The notes under the pieces were generated by a model. That model ran no database searches. It was not told the origin of the DNA and saw only the letters and a list, made by a program, of their open reading frames with translations. 64,000 nucleotides of DNA. It comes from Elusimicrobiota bacterium (lineage in GTDB: Bacteria; Elusimicrobiota; Elusimicrobia; UBA1565). The DNA lies in NCBI GenBank assembly GCA_003450735.1, contig DMEZ01000055.1, positions 271,317 through 335,316 of the forward strand, in the 5' to 3' direction. This document shows positions 32,772-40,812 of the stretch, one piece after another (the first letter of the stretch is position 1; each line of letters begins with the position of its first letter). A program made the translations under genes and the position numbers.

Positions 32772-33983
32772 ATGGGCATGGACAGTCAGAGTGTCGCGAC
32801 GATGGCGGCAGAAGACGGGCGAGGGACGGATCCTAATCCGCAGTTTGCCGCAACCCGGATCCTGGTCGCCGACGACGAGCGGCCCGTGCGCGATGTGTGC
32901 GTCAGGAGTCTGCGCGGCCTGGGCTGCAAGATCGAGACCGCGGAGAACGGCGAGGCGGCCCTGGCCCTGCTCAGCCGCGGGAGCTTCGACCTGGTCTTGA
33001 CGGACATCTCCATGCCCGGCCCGCTGGACGGAGTGGGCCTGTGTCTGGAAGTCAGATCGCGCTGTCCCTCGACGGACGTCATCATCATGACCGCCTATCC
33101 CACCCTGGAAAGCGCTATCGCCACGCTCAAGAAAGGCGCCTACGACTACCTAGCCAAGCCCTTCACGCCCCAGGCCCTGGAGGCCGTGGTGTCCCGCTGT
33201 CTCGAGAAGCGAAGCCTCAGCACGGAGCTCCGCCGCGAGAAAATCCTGCGCCGAGAGCTGGAGGCGGCCTACGGGGAGCTGCAGAAGCTCGAACGCCTCA
33301 AAGACGCCTTCCTGGGCCGGCTCCATCACGAACTGCGCACTCCGCTCGCCGTCTCGCTCATGGCCCTGGAGATCTCGGAGAACGAGAGGAACACGCCCGA
33401 GGAGCGCAAGAAGTTCCACGGGATGCTGAACGCGCACCTCGGCAAGCTGAAAGGGATCTTGGAAGACCTGCTCTTGTACTCGAAGATGTACGCCCAGGAC
33501 CTGCGGCCGCAGAACTCGGCCGTGTGCGTTCCGGAGGTCATCGCCCGACTCGCGGCCCGCTACAGCTCTGTGTGGAAGGAGAAAGACCTCAAGGTCGACA
33601 TCTCCTTCAGCGACCCATTCCCGCCCTTGCAGGCGGACCCCGGTCTTCTGGAGACCGCCTTGAGACATCTGCTTCTCAACGCCATCTATTTCAACCATCC
33701 GGGCGGAAGCATCTCAATACGCGGTGAAGTTTCAGGCGGGCATGCCAGCATCTCGTTTGCGGACACGGGCATCGGCATGCCGCAGGAGGCCCTCTTGAAT
33801 CTCGGCGAAGGATTCTATCAGGCGGCCGAGCACCTGACCCGCCAAGTCGGCGGCCTGGGGCTCGGGCTGGCCATCGTGCGGCGCATCGCCGAGGCGCACG
33901 GGGGCTTGATCACGGTGCGCAGCGAGGAGGGGGAAGGGAGCGAGTTCACCCTGGCCCTGCCCCTGGCCAGCGCGCAGACTTAA
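32772..33983 (+). CDS. Response regulator-histidine kinase fusion (REC-HisKA-HATPase)
   Basis: 403 residues, soluble. N-terminal receiver (about 27-150; LVADDERPVRD, Asp in DLVLTDISMPG, Lys in YLAKPF), coiled-coil linker, HisKA (HHELRTPLAVSLMALE, phospho-His) and HATPase (NAIYFNHPGG N-box, DTGIGMP, GGLGLGLAIVRRIAEAHGG). In such proteins the receiver gates the kinase. Two ATGs are possible, 32772 and 32778; CATACT at 32766-32771 would place transcription start on the second. It is divergent from the FlgO-like gene and close to the two OmpR-type regulators on the other strand, which may be its partners. Confidence 0.9.
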   Translation: MGMDSQSVATMAAEDGRGTDPNPQFAATRILVADDERPVRDVCVRSLRGLGCKIETAENGEAALALLSRGSFDLVLTDISMPGPLDGVGLCLEVRSRCPSTDVIIMTAYPTLESAIATLKKGAYDYLAKPFTPQALEAVVSRCLEKRSLSTELRREKILRRELEAAYGELQKLERLKDAFLGRLHHELRTPLAVSLMALEISENERNTPEERKKFHGMLNAHLGKLKGILEDLLLYSKMYAQDLRPQNSAVCVPEVIARLAARYSSVWKEKDLKVDISFSDPFPPLQADPGLLETALRHLLLNAIYFNHPGGSISIRGEVSGGHASISFADTGIGMPQEALLNLGEGFYQAAEHLTRQVGGLGLGLAIVRRIAEAHGGLITVRSEEGEGSEFTLALPLASAQT

Positions 33984-34002
33984 GCGGGACGCAAGCGGCG
34001 TC

Positions 34003-34011
34003 TGTTATCCT
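34003..34011 (+). promoter_or_regulatory. Extended -10 (TGTTATCCT) for the zinc-ribbon gene
   Basis: The same TGTTATCCT as before the J-domain gene, ending 6 nt before ATG 34018. No recognisable -35. Predicts a leaderless mRNA. Confidence 0.45.
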
Positions 34012-34017
34012 AAGAGC

Positions 34018-34296
34018 ATGCAACCCGCAACTGGAAGTCCCACCGCTCCGGCGGCCCTGGAGAAGGCTGGCTTCGCCGCGGAACTCAAAGTCAGGCTCCA
34101 GTCGCTGAACGCCGCCTTCCTCGCCGCCCCGTTCCTCGCGTATCCGCGGCGGGTGACCCTACACGGCCGCAGGTGCCCGCAATGCAGCGCGCGCCATGGA
34201 GGCCTCGCCCAGCTGCGCTGCATCAACGATGTCGTCCAGGCGCAATGCCGCGGCTGCGGGTTCGGCGTCGATCTGTTCTGGGTGCCGACCAATTAA
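34018..34296 (+). CDS. Small zinc-ribbon protein
   Basis: 92 residues. C-terminal four-Cys zinc ribbon: CPQC at about residues 56-59 and CRGC at about 80-83, each on a knuckle, with an N-terminal amphipathic helical part (AALEKAGFAAELKVRLQSLNAAFLAAP). No Shine-Dalgarno precedes ATG. It follows the REC-kinase by 34 nt and is convergent with the M16 peptidase gene. Possibly a nucleic-acid- or protein-binding adaptor; function unknown. Confidence 0.7.
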   Translation: MQPATGSPTAPAALEKAGFAAELKVRLQSLNAAFLAAPFLAYPRRVTLHGRRCPQCSARHGGLAQLRCINDVVQAQCRGCGFGVDLFWVPTN

Positions 34297-34314
34297 GCCC
34301 GGCGGCGCTCACCC

Positions 34315-37206
34315 CTAGTACGGGAACAGCTCGTCGAGGGTCTTCTCGCTCACCTCGCCGAGCTTCTTCAAGGCCTCCAGATCCACGCGGCTCCGGTTGC
34401 CCAGGATGTAGACGGTCTTGGGGCTGTTCTCGAAGCGGGCGGCGAACCCCTCCAGGTCCTTCAGGGTGTAGGCCAGCGACTTCCGGAAGCGCTCGGGCCG
34501 CGGGTCCTTCGCGAAGCCCAGATCCTCCCAGTAGAGCACCGTGCCCGGGACGCGGCGGAACTCGACGGGCGAGGTGCGGTAGCGCTCCTCGATGCTGCGC
34601 TTCGTCTCCCTGAAGCGGTCCTCGGAGGCCGGGAGCTTCGTGAGGAGGCTCTTGAGCAGGGTCGAGGCGTCGAGCGTCTTGTCGGCCTGCGTCCCGAGCC
34701 GCCCCCACAGGCGCGTCTCGTCGCCCTGGTGGTCGGCCTGGGCGTAGCCGCCGGAGGCCGAGTAGGCCATGGCGCGCGCCTCGCGCACCTCCTGGAAGAT
34801 GACCGAGCTCATCCCGCCGCCCATGTAGTCGGAGTAGAAATGATAGTCCACCGCCCGCTCGGGCGCGTACACCTCGTCCGCCGCGAGCAGGCCGACCTGC
34901 GACTGCACCATGTCGCGATGGGTGAAGAGCACCTCCTCCTTGCCGGGCCGGCGATAACGAACGGGTTTGCGCTCCGGGTTGTCGGCGTAGGTCTTCCCCG
35001 GGGGGGTGAGCAGGGCGAGCAGCTCCTCGGGCTTCCTCGAGCCCACGTAGGCCGCGCGGTGCTTGAAGGCGAAGAAGCCCTTGAGGACCTCCTTGAGCCT
35101 GCCTTCGTCGAGGGCCTTGAGCTCGGCGTCGGAGAGCTCGCCCAGCACCGCGCTCTCAGGGCCGCGTCCGGCCCACTCGCCCAAGGCGTAGGCCGCGTAG
35201 TTCGGGTTGATCTTGTTGTCCTTGTGCGCGCCGACCTGCACCTCGACCATCTTCTTGAGGGTGTCCTCGGCGATGTTGGGCTCCTCGAAGCGCTGGCGCA
35301 TCAGCTGGAGCGACTCCTCGAGGTTCTGCTCGAGCCCCGAAAGGTGGATCGAGGACTCCTGCTCGCCGCAGCTGGTCTTCAGGTCGGTGCCGAGGGCGTA
35401 GAGCTTCTTCTTGAAGTCCTCGGCCTTGAGCGTCCCCGCGCCCGAGAGGTCGAGCAGGTCCAGGGCCGCGCAGAGGGCCTTCTCGTGCCGGGAGCCCCGC
35501 GCGAACTCGAGCTGGAGCTGGAAGAGGTCGTTGAAGGGGTTCTTCGAGGTCACGAGCCTGCCCCAGGGGGCCGTGCGGACCTGGTAGTCTTGCCCCTCCT
35601 CGAGCCACTTCGGCTCGATGGGCTTGGCCGGCATGCTCACCAGTTCCTTATAGAAGGCCGATTCGCGGCCCCGGGCGATGTCGATCTTCGTGAAGCCCGG
35701 CTTCTCCATGGAGGGGATCTCCGGCTTGCCCTTGCGCCGGAAGGCCGAGACCCGGCCCCAGCCCAGGTACTTGCGCGCGACGCGGAGCACGTCCTCCCTC
35801 GTGACCTTCTTCAGGCGCTCGAGGCGCCTGGACGCCCGGTCCCACTCATCGAAACGGACGAAGGACATCGCCATCTCGCCGACGCGCGCGTCGTTGGACT
35901 CGAGCTTCCTCTTCTCGCTGATCTCGAAGTTGGTGATGATGGCCTTGAGGTCGTCCTCCGAGAACTCCCCGGCCTTGAGCTTGTCCGCCGCGCCCAACAG
36001 GAGGGCCTCGGCCTCCTCCAGGGTCTGGCTGTCCTTGGGCACGACCCACATCTGCCAGGAGCCTCCCTCGTTCATCGAGCTCACGCTCGAGCCGGCCCGC
36101 TTGACCTTCTGGGCCTGGTTGAGGGTCAGGTTCAGGATGCCCGACTCCGAGTTGTCCATCACCATGTCCATGACCACGAGCGCGTCGTAGTCGGGGTGGG
36201 CGTTGGACGGGATGGGCCAGGCGAGGATGGCCTGCTCTTCGGACTCGTACTTCACCTCGGTCCGGACCGTCCAAGTCGGCTTCGGGAGCTCATAGGATTC
36301 GGGCGCGGGCACGGGTCTGGGGGTCCAGCCGCCGAACCAGCGTTCCACCAGCTTGAGCGCCTCCTTCGGCTCGAAGTCCCCGGCGAGGGCGATGGCCATG
36401 TTGTTGGGGACGTAGTAGCGGCGCTGGTAGGCGTACATCTTCGCGAGCGAGGGGTTCTTGAGGTGCTCCATCGAGCCGAGCACCGTCCGGCCGTAGGGGT
36501 GGTTTCCGTACAACGACTTCCCGAGGGCCTCGTAGAGGATGCGGCCGGGGTTGTCCATCGAGCGGTTCTTCTCCTCGTAGACCGTCTCGATCTCGGTCTG
36601 GAACAGGCGGAAGACGGGGCCCTTGAAGCGGTCGCTCTCGAGCTTGCCCCACGCCTCGAAGCGGTTCTTGGGCATGTCCGTGACGTAGACGGTCATCTCG
36701 TTGGAGGTGAAGGCGTTGATGCCGCGGAAGCCGAGCTGCTTGTAGGTCTTGTCGAGCTCGTTGGGGATGGCGAACTTGGCGGCTTCGACGTTCTGCTTGT
36801 CGATGCGGGCGTAGAGGTCCTTGCGCTTGGCCGTGTCGGTCGTCACGAAGTGCTCTTCGTAAAGCTTGCTGATGGCGTCGAGGTGGGCCTGCTCCTTCTT
36901 AGGGTCCAGCGTGCCGAGGCGGGAGCTCCCCTTGAAGAACATGTGCTCCAGGTAGTGCGCCATGCCGGTGCTGTCGGAAGGGTCGCTGCGCGAGCCGGCC
37001 CGCACCGCGATCCAGGCGGAGATGCGCGGGGTCTCGTGGTTGGGGGAGAGATAGACGCTCAAGCCGTTCTTGAGCCGGTGCACCGTGGCCTTCAGGCCGT
37101 CGCCGGGCAGAGGGGAAAGGACGGTCTTGGGCAGGCGCGAGCCTTGCTCCCAGGATGCCCCGAAGGCCGAGCCGGCGAGCAGGACGGCTAGGAAAACGTG
37201 GGTCAT
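34315..37206 (-). CDS. Secreted M16-family zinc peptidase (two-repeat)
   Basis: 963 residues, signal peptide 1-17 (VFLAVLLAGSAFGA). Inverzincin motif HxxEH at H84-E87-H88 (MAHYLEHMFFKG) with the third ligand Glu in the YEEKNRSMDNPG helix; M16 domain with GDFEPKEALKLVERWFGGW, then a second, catalytically silent M16C-type half (KRAGSSVSSMNEGG; AYVGSRKPEELLALL; GGGMSSVIFQEVREARAMAYS). These clam-shell peptidases degrade peptides in the periplasm. GGAGG lies 5 nt before ATG. It follows hemG by 33 nt on the same strand. Confidence 0.92.
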   Translation of the reverse strand: MTHVFLAVLLAGSAFGASWEQGSRLPKTVLSPLPGDGLKATVHRLKNGLSVYLSPNHETPRISAWIAVRAGSRSDPSDSTGMAHYLEHMFFKGSSRLGTLDPKKEQAHLDAISKLYEEHFVTTDTAKRKDLYARIDKQNVEAAKFAIPNELDKTYKQLGFRGINAFTSNEMTVYVTDMPKNRFEAWGKLESDRFKGPVFRLFQTEIETVYEEKNRSMDNPGRILYEALGKSLYGNHPYGRTVLGSMEHLKNPSLAKMYAYQRRYYVPNNMAIALAGDFEPKEALKLVERWFGGWTPRPVPAPESYELPKPTWTVRTEVKYESEEQAILAWPIPSNAHPDYDALVVMDMVMDNSESGILNLTLNQAQKVKRAGSSVSSMNEGGSWQMWVVPKDSQTLEEAEALLLGAADKLKAGEFSEDDLKAIITNFEISEKRKLESNDARVGEMAMSFVRFDEWDRASRRLERLKKVTREDVLRVARKYLGWGRVSAFRRKGKPEIPSMEKPGFTKIDIARGRESAFYKELVSMPAKPIEPKWLEEGQDYQVRTAPWGRLVTSKNPFNDLFQLQLEFARGSRHEKALCAALDLLDLSGAGTLKAEDFKKKLYALGTDLKTSCGEQESSIHLSGLEQNLEESLQLMRQRFEEPNIAEDTLKKMVEVQVGAHKDNKINPNYAAYALGEWAGRGPESAVLGELSDAELKALDEGRLKEVLKGFFAFKHRAAYVGSRKPEELLALLTPPGKTYADNPERKPVRYRRPGKEEVLFTHRDMVQSQVGLLAADEVYAPERAVDYHFYSDYMGGGMSSVIFQEVREARAMAYSASGGYAQADHQGDETRLWGRLGTQADKTLDASTLLKSLLTKLPASEDRFRETKRSIEERYRTSPVEFRRVPGTVLYWEDLGFAKDPRPERFRKSLAYTLKDLEGFAARFENSPKTVYILGNRSRVDLEALKKLGEVSEKTLDELFPY

Positions 37207-37239
37207 GAGAGTCCTCCAGGGAACGGCGGACCTAGCTTA

Positions 37240-38679
37240 TCAAACAACCGCGCCCGGAGGCACGCCCTGGAGGGCGCGCCGCGCGGCCTCGCGGCCGGAG
37301 CGCACGCACTCCGGGATGCCGATGCCGCGGTAGCAGCCCCCGCAGAGCAGGAGCCCCGGGAAGGCGGGCAGGGCCGCCTCGAGACCCGCGAGCCGCGCGG
37401 CGTGCCCCACGTTGTAGAGGGCGTTAGCCTTCGGCCAGCGGTGGACGCTGGCGCCGAGGGGCCGGGCGCCCAACCCCAGGATGCGCTCGAGGTCGCCGGC
37501 CGCCGCCCGCGCGAGGCCCTCGTCGTCCATGTCCAGGGGCGCCTCGCGCCCCTTCCCGCCGAAGTAGCAGCGGATCAGGGTCTTCCCCTCCGGGGCCCGG
37601 CCGGGGAACTTGTTGGAAGTGAAGGTGGCCGCCGTCAGGGAGACCTCCTCCCTGCGCTGGACGAGGAAGCCGAAGCCCTCCGGACGTCGGCGCAGGGCGG
37701 AGGTCTCATAGAGGAGGTTCACCGCCGCGGTCGAGGAGAACTCGAAGCGGCGCAGAAGCGACGCCACAGCGGGGGCCTCGTGCTCCAGGAGGGCCGCCGA
37801 GGCGTCGGCGGGCGCGGCGAGCACGACGACGTCGGCTTCGAGGGTCTCCTCCGAAGCGAGCTCGGCCCGCCAGCGCCCGCCCTCGCGGCGCAGGGTCTTC
37901 ACCCGGGCGTTGAGCCGCGCGCAGGGCCGCACGCGCTCGGCCAGGGCCTCGGGAAAGGAGGCGACTCCGCCCTCGAGGGTCACGAACATCGTGAGTCCGC
38001 CCGACGGCTTCGCCGCGGGGCCCTTGCGCGCGTACACGCCGCGCAGGATGCTGCCGTATCTTTGTTCCAGCTCGCGGAACTGCGGGAAGGTGCTGTTCAA
38101 ACTCAGGGCCTCGACGTCGCCCGCGTAGATGCCGGCGAAGACGGGCTCGAGGATGGTGCGCACGGCCGCCTCCCCGAAGCGGCGTCGTCCGAACTCGGCC
38201 AGGGACTCGTCCTTCTCCTCCTTGAGCGGAGGGACGAACGCCTCGAGCCCCATGCGCAGCTTCTCCGGGAGGGAGAGCAGGTCGCTGGCCAGGAAGGGGA
38301 GGACCTTGGCCGGCATCAGCATCATCAGGCCGTCGGGGTACTTGCGCAGGCGGCCCCGCGAGTAGACGAAGACGTCGCGCCTCGTCCGTTCCGTCGTCAG
38401 GATCTTCTTGCGAAGCCCAAGCTCCGTCAACAGCTCAACGGCCGCGGGGCGGGTGGACAGGAAGGAATCGGGGCCAGCGTCCACGGGGACGCCTCCGAGG
38501 GTGTCCCCCAGCAGCTTGCCGCCGAGGCGTCCGGAAGCTTCGAGCAGGGAGAGCTCGAGGACCTCCCGCGCGGCGGAAGCGGCGGAGGCGCAGCAGGGGC
38601 GCCGGGCCAGGACGGCCTTCTGCAGGTCGTAGGCGGCCGAGAGTCCGGCGATGCCCCCGCCGACGATCAGGACGCGCAT
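37240..38679 (-). CDS. hemG: Protoporphyrinogen/coproporphyrinogen oxidase, FAD type
   Basis: 479 residues. FAD-binding Rossmann motif VLIVGGGIAGLSAAYDL at the N-terminus and the C-terminal FAD clamp (LLCGGCYRGIGIPECVRSGREAARRAL); the middle (PDSFLSTRPAAVELLTELGLRKKIL; EPVFAGIYAGDVEALSLNSTFPQF) is typical of HemY/HemG-type PPOX. It oxidises protoporphyrinogen IX (or coproporphyrinogen III) with O2. A 15-residue Ala/Arg/Cys-rich insertion after the first helix (RRPCCASAASAAREV) is unusual. Start 38679 puts the Rossmann strand at residue 2. It belongs with hemE/hemH, which lie 1.2 kb upstream on the same strand beyond an inserted plus-strand pair. Confidence 0.9.
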   Translation of the reverse strand: MRVLIVGGGIAGLSAAYDLQKAVLARRPCCASAASAAREVLELSLLEASGRLGGKLLGDTLGGVPVDAGPDSFLSTRPAAVELLTELGLRKKILTTERTRRDVFVYSRGRLRKYPDGLMMLMPAKVLPFLASDLLSLPEKLRMGLEAFVPPLKEEKDESLAEFGRRRFGEAAVRTILEPVFAGIYAGDVEALSLNSTFPQFRELEQRYGSILRGVYARKGPAAKPSGGLTMFVTLEGGVASFPEALAERVRPCARLNARVKTLRREGGRWRAELASEETLEADVVVLAAPADASAALLEHEAPAVASLLRRFEFSSTAAVNLLYETSALRRRPEGFGFLVQRREEVSLTAATFTSNKFPGRAPEGKTLIRCYFGGKGREAPLDMDDEGLARAAAGDLERILGLGARPLGASVHRWPKANALYNVGHAARLAGLEAALPAFPGLLLCGGCYRGIGIPECVRSGREAARRALQGVPPGAVV

Positions 38680-38743
38680 GAATATCGATAGGCTACTATG
38701 TATCCGCGATGCAAAACAAATGCGGCTTACGTTCATCGCACTA

Positions 38744-38779
38744 TTGACATATTATAGTATGTCGTCTATACTATCCCCG
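38744..38779 (+). promoter_or_regulatory. Consensus promoter TTGACA-17-TATACT with overlapping inverted repeat
   Basis: TTGACA (38744-38749), 17-nt spacer, TATACT (38767-38772), then 7 nt to ATG 38780, so the mRNA should begin on the start codon. ATAGTA (38754-38759) and TACTAT (38769-38774) form an inverted repeat over the -10; a likely operator for the XRE protein encoded immediately downstream. Strongly AT-rich compared with flanks. Confidence 0.7.
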
Positions 38780-39340
38780 ATGAAGTCGCTCAAGGAGGAG
38801 CGCCGGCGCCTGGGGCTCTCGCAGAGGCAGTTCGCCGCGCGCTCACGGCTCTCGTTCCGCACGATCCAGCTTTTGGAGAAAGGAAAGCATGACGCGCGCC
38901 TCTCCACGCTCGCGAAGCTCGCCAAGGCCCTTGGACGTCCGGGAAACGGGGTGTTTCGCGCCGTCGAGGAGGCCCTATCCCCCCGCAGCGGCACGCTGGC
39001 CGAGGCCTCGGCCGCCCTCGCGAAAGGCCCGGACTGGAAAGGGCCGTTCTTCGATTTCATCGACGACTTCCGACGCTCGCCGGATGCCGCCTCGATCGAA
39101 CAGGCGCCGGTTCCCGGCCTCTCCCCGCGCATGCTCGCCCTGCTGGCCTCCACGGTCGAGGAGCTCTGCGCGGAACGCGGGATGTCCCCGCCGCTCTGGT
39201 GCGCGGGCGTGCGCGCGCTCCGCGAGCCGTGGTTCATCTCCGGGATGGAGAGCCTGAAGGCTTCGGCCCTCGCGGAATCTCCCGCACGGTTCCGGCGCAG
39301 GAACATCTTCACGCTCTCGAACTTCCTGCAGAGGGCTTGA
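38780..39340 (+). CDS. XRE-family HTH protein, putative antitoxin/regulator
   Basis: 186 residues. Helix-turn-helix at 1-58 (LKEERRRLGLSQRQFAARSRLSFRTIQLLEKGKHDARLSTLAKLAKALG), the classic XRE/Cro fold. The C-terminal 120 residues (PDWKGPFFDFIDDFRRSPDAASIEQ; LLASTVEELCAERGMSPPLWCAGVRALREPWFISGMESLKA) look like a soluble binding domain of unknown family. ATG is directly at the predicted transcription start of a near-consensus promoter, and an inverted repeat overlaps the -10, so autorepression is likely. Only 3 nt separate it from the nucleotidyltransferase gene. Reads as the antitoxin/repressor of a two-gene module placed against the heme genes. Confidence 0.85.
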   Translation: MKSLKEERRRLGLSQRQFAARSRLSFRTIQLLEKGKHDARLSTLAKLAKALGRPGNGVFRAVEEALSPRSGTLAEASAALAKGPDWKGPFFDFIDDFRRSPDAASIEQAPVPGLSPRMLALLASTVEELCAERGMSPPLWCAGVRALREPWFISGMESLKASALAESPARFRRRNIFTLSNFLQRA

Positions 39341-39343
39341 GCG

Positions 39344-39850
39344 ATGCTCGAAGCCCGGCTCATCCGCCGTCTATTCAAGGCCTTGAACGAGGAACTGCGC
39401 AAGAGCGGCGCCAAGGGAGAGATCGGACTCTGCGGAGGCGCCGTCATGTGCCTGGTCTTCGAGGCGCGAAAGGCGACCAAGGACGTGGACGCCCTCTTCC
39501 ACCCGACCCGAGAGATCCGCGCGGCCGCGCGGGCCGTGGCCAGGAAGTTCTCGCTGCCGGAGGACTGGCTTAACGACGCGGCCAAGGGGTTCTTCCTGCG
39601 CGAGCCGCCCAAGGACGAGGTCATGGAACTCTCCCATCTCAGGGTCTGGGCGCCCAGCGCGGACTACATGCTCGCCATGAAGTGCGTCAGTGCCCGCTTC
39701 GACTCCCAGGACTCCGACGACGTGCGCTTCCTCGTGCGCTGGCTGGGACTCAAGACCCCGGCCGAGGTCTTCTCGATCATAGAGAAGTACTACCCCCACG
39801 AACGGATCCCCGTCCGCACCCAGTTCTTCGTCGAAGAACTCCTGCAGTGA
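39344..39850 (+). CDS. DUF6036-like nucleotidyltransferase, putative toxin of XRE-NTase pair
   Basis: 168 residues. Nucleotidyltransferase-fold signature: GG at 31-32 (LCGGAVMCLVFEARKATKD) and metal-binding Asp47-x-Asp49 (KDVDALF), followed by the EVMELSHLRVWAPSADYMLAMKCVSARFDSQDSDDVRFL segment common to DUF6036/AbiEii-like proteins. Related enzymes transfer nucleotides to tRNA 3' ends or other substrates and act as toxins. It is 3 nt downstream of the XRE gene. Toxin activity is inferred from the family pairing, not shown. Confidence 0.8.
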   Translation: MLEARLIRRLFKALNEELRKSGAKGEIGLCGGAVMCLVFEARKATKDVDALFHPTREIRAAARAVARKFSLPEDWLNDAAKGFFLREPPKDEVMELSHLRVWAPSADYMLAMKCVSARFDSQDSDDVRFLVRWLGLKTPAEVFSIIEKYYPHERIPVRTQFFVEELLQ

Positions 39851-39879
39851 CTATCGCGGCGGGCCCGGGGTTCTAGGCC

Positions 39880-40812
39880 CTACGACAGCGGAGCGAAGGC
39901 CGAGCGCGTGATGGCCGCGAGGGCGCAGACGAAGAGCGGGTCGTCGTTCAAGGCCGGCACCCGGTAGAACTTGAGCCCCTGGCGCTCGGCCCGCTCGCGG
40001 TAGACGACGTCGAGGTCGTAGAGGGTCTCGAGGTTCTCGAAGAGGAAGCCCACGGGATCGAGGAGCACGGCCTTCATGCCTCCCTTGGCGGCCATGTCGA
40101 TGATCTCGCCCGCGTCGGGCCCGAGCCATCCCCCCTCGGCGCCCTGGGGGACGCTCTGGTAGGCGAGCATCCACTCCGCGACCCCGGCCTCCTGCGCCGT
40201 GGCCGCGGCGGTCAGCTGGAGCTGCTCGGCGTAGGGGTCGCCGTCGTCTGCGACGCTCTGGGGCAGGCTGTGGCCGGTGAAGAGGGTCAGGGTCCGGCGG
40301 CGCAGGTCGCCGGGGATCTCCTCGAAGGACGCCTTGAGCTTCTCGGCGAAGGCGCCGGTGAGCATCGGGTGGGCGTTCCAGGGCGGCGGGGAGAAGAGCG
40401 CCAGACCGCCGGCCTCGGCGGCGGCGGCTCGGGCCTTCTCCAGGTAGGCCTCGTCGGTCATGCCCGACTGGTAGGGGGCGAGCGGCAAGGCCAGGGCGGA
40501 GGCGTGGCCGTCCTTGGCCATGGCCTGAATGGCGCCGCGGATGCTCGGCTCGGAATGCTTCATGCCGAGGTAGACGTCCACCCCGAAGCCGCCCGCGCGC
40601 AGGGCGGTCTGGAGCATCTCGGCCACGGCCGCGCAGGTTTCCACCACGGGCGAGGCGCCGCCGATGCGGCGGTAGCGTTCGGTCAGGTCCTTCAGGACGG
40701 CTTCGGTGGCCCGCGGCCCCAGGATGCTCTTGAGGAACGCCGGCACCTCCTCAAGACTCTTGGGCGCCCCGTACGCCATCATCAGAACGGCGGCTTTCGA
40801 TTGCTGGTTCAT
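39880..40812 (-). CDS. hemH: Ferrochelatase (protoporphyrin/coproporphyrin)
   Basis: 310 residues. Inserts Fe2+ into the porphyrin at the end of heme synthesis. Visible: LMMAYGAPKSLEEVPAFLKSIL N-terminus, the metal-site His in LTLFTGHSLPQS (family FTAHSxP), YQSxP (YQSVPQGAEGGWLGPD), and LDPVGFLFENLETLYDLDVVYRE (D/EPIGFVSDHxETLYE-like; here FEN). At ~310 residues without a C-terminal extension it resembles the shorter, coproporphyrin-type enzymes, which would match an oxidase acting before chelation; undetermined. ATG overlaps the hemE stop (ATGA). Confidence 0.9.
   Translation of the reverse strand: MNQQSKAAVLMMAYGAPKSLEEVPAFLKSILGPRATEAVLKDLTERYRRIGGASPVVETCAAVAEMLQTALRAGGFGVDVYLGMKHSEPSIRGAIQAMAKDGHASALALPLAPYQSGMTDEAYLEKARAAAAEAGGLALFSPPPWNAHPMLTGAFAEKLKASFEEIPGDLRRRTLTLFTGHSLPQSVADDGDPYAEQLQLTAAATAQEAGVAEWMLAYQSVPQGAEGGWLGPDAGEIIDMAAKGGMKAVLLDPVGFLFENLETLYDLDVVYRERAERQGLKFYRVPALNDDPLFVCALAAITRSAFAPLS

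Noticed and set aside
34729..37191. 820-codon plus-strand open frame opposite the M16 peptidase
   Set aside because: No domains, no signal peptide, composition typical of antisense reading in high-GC DNA.
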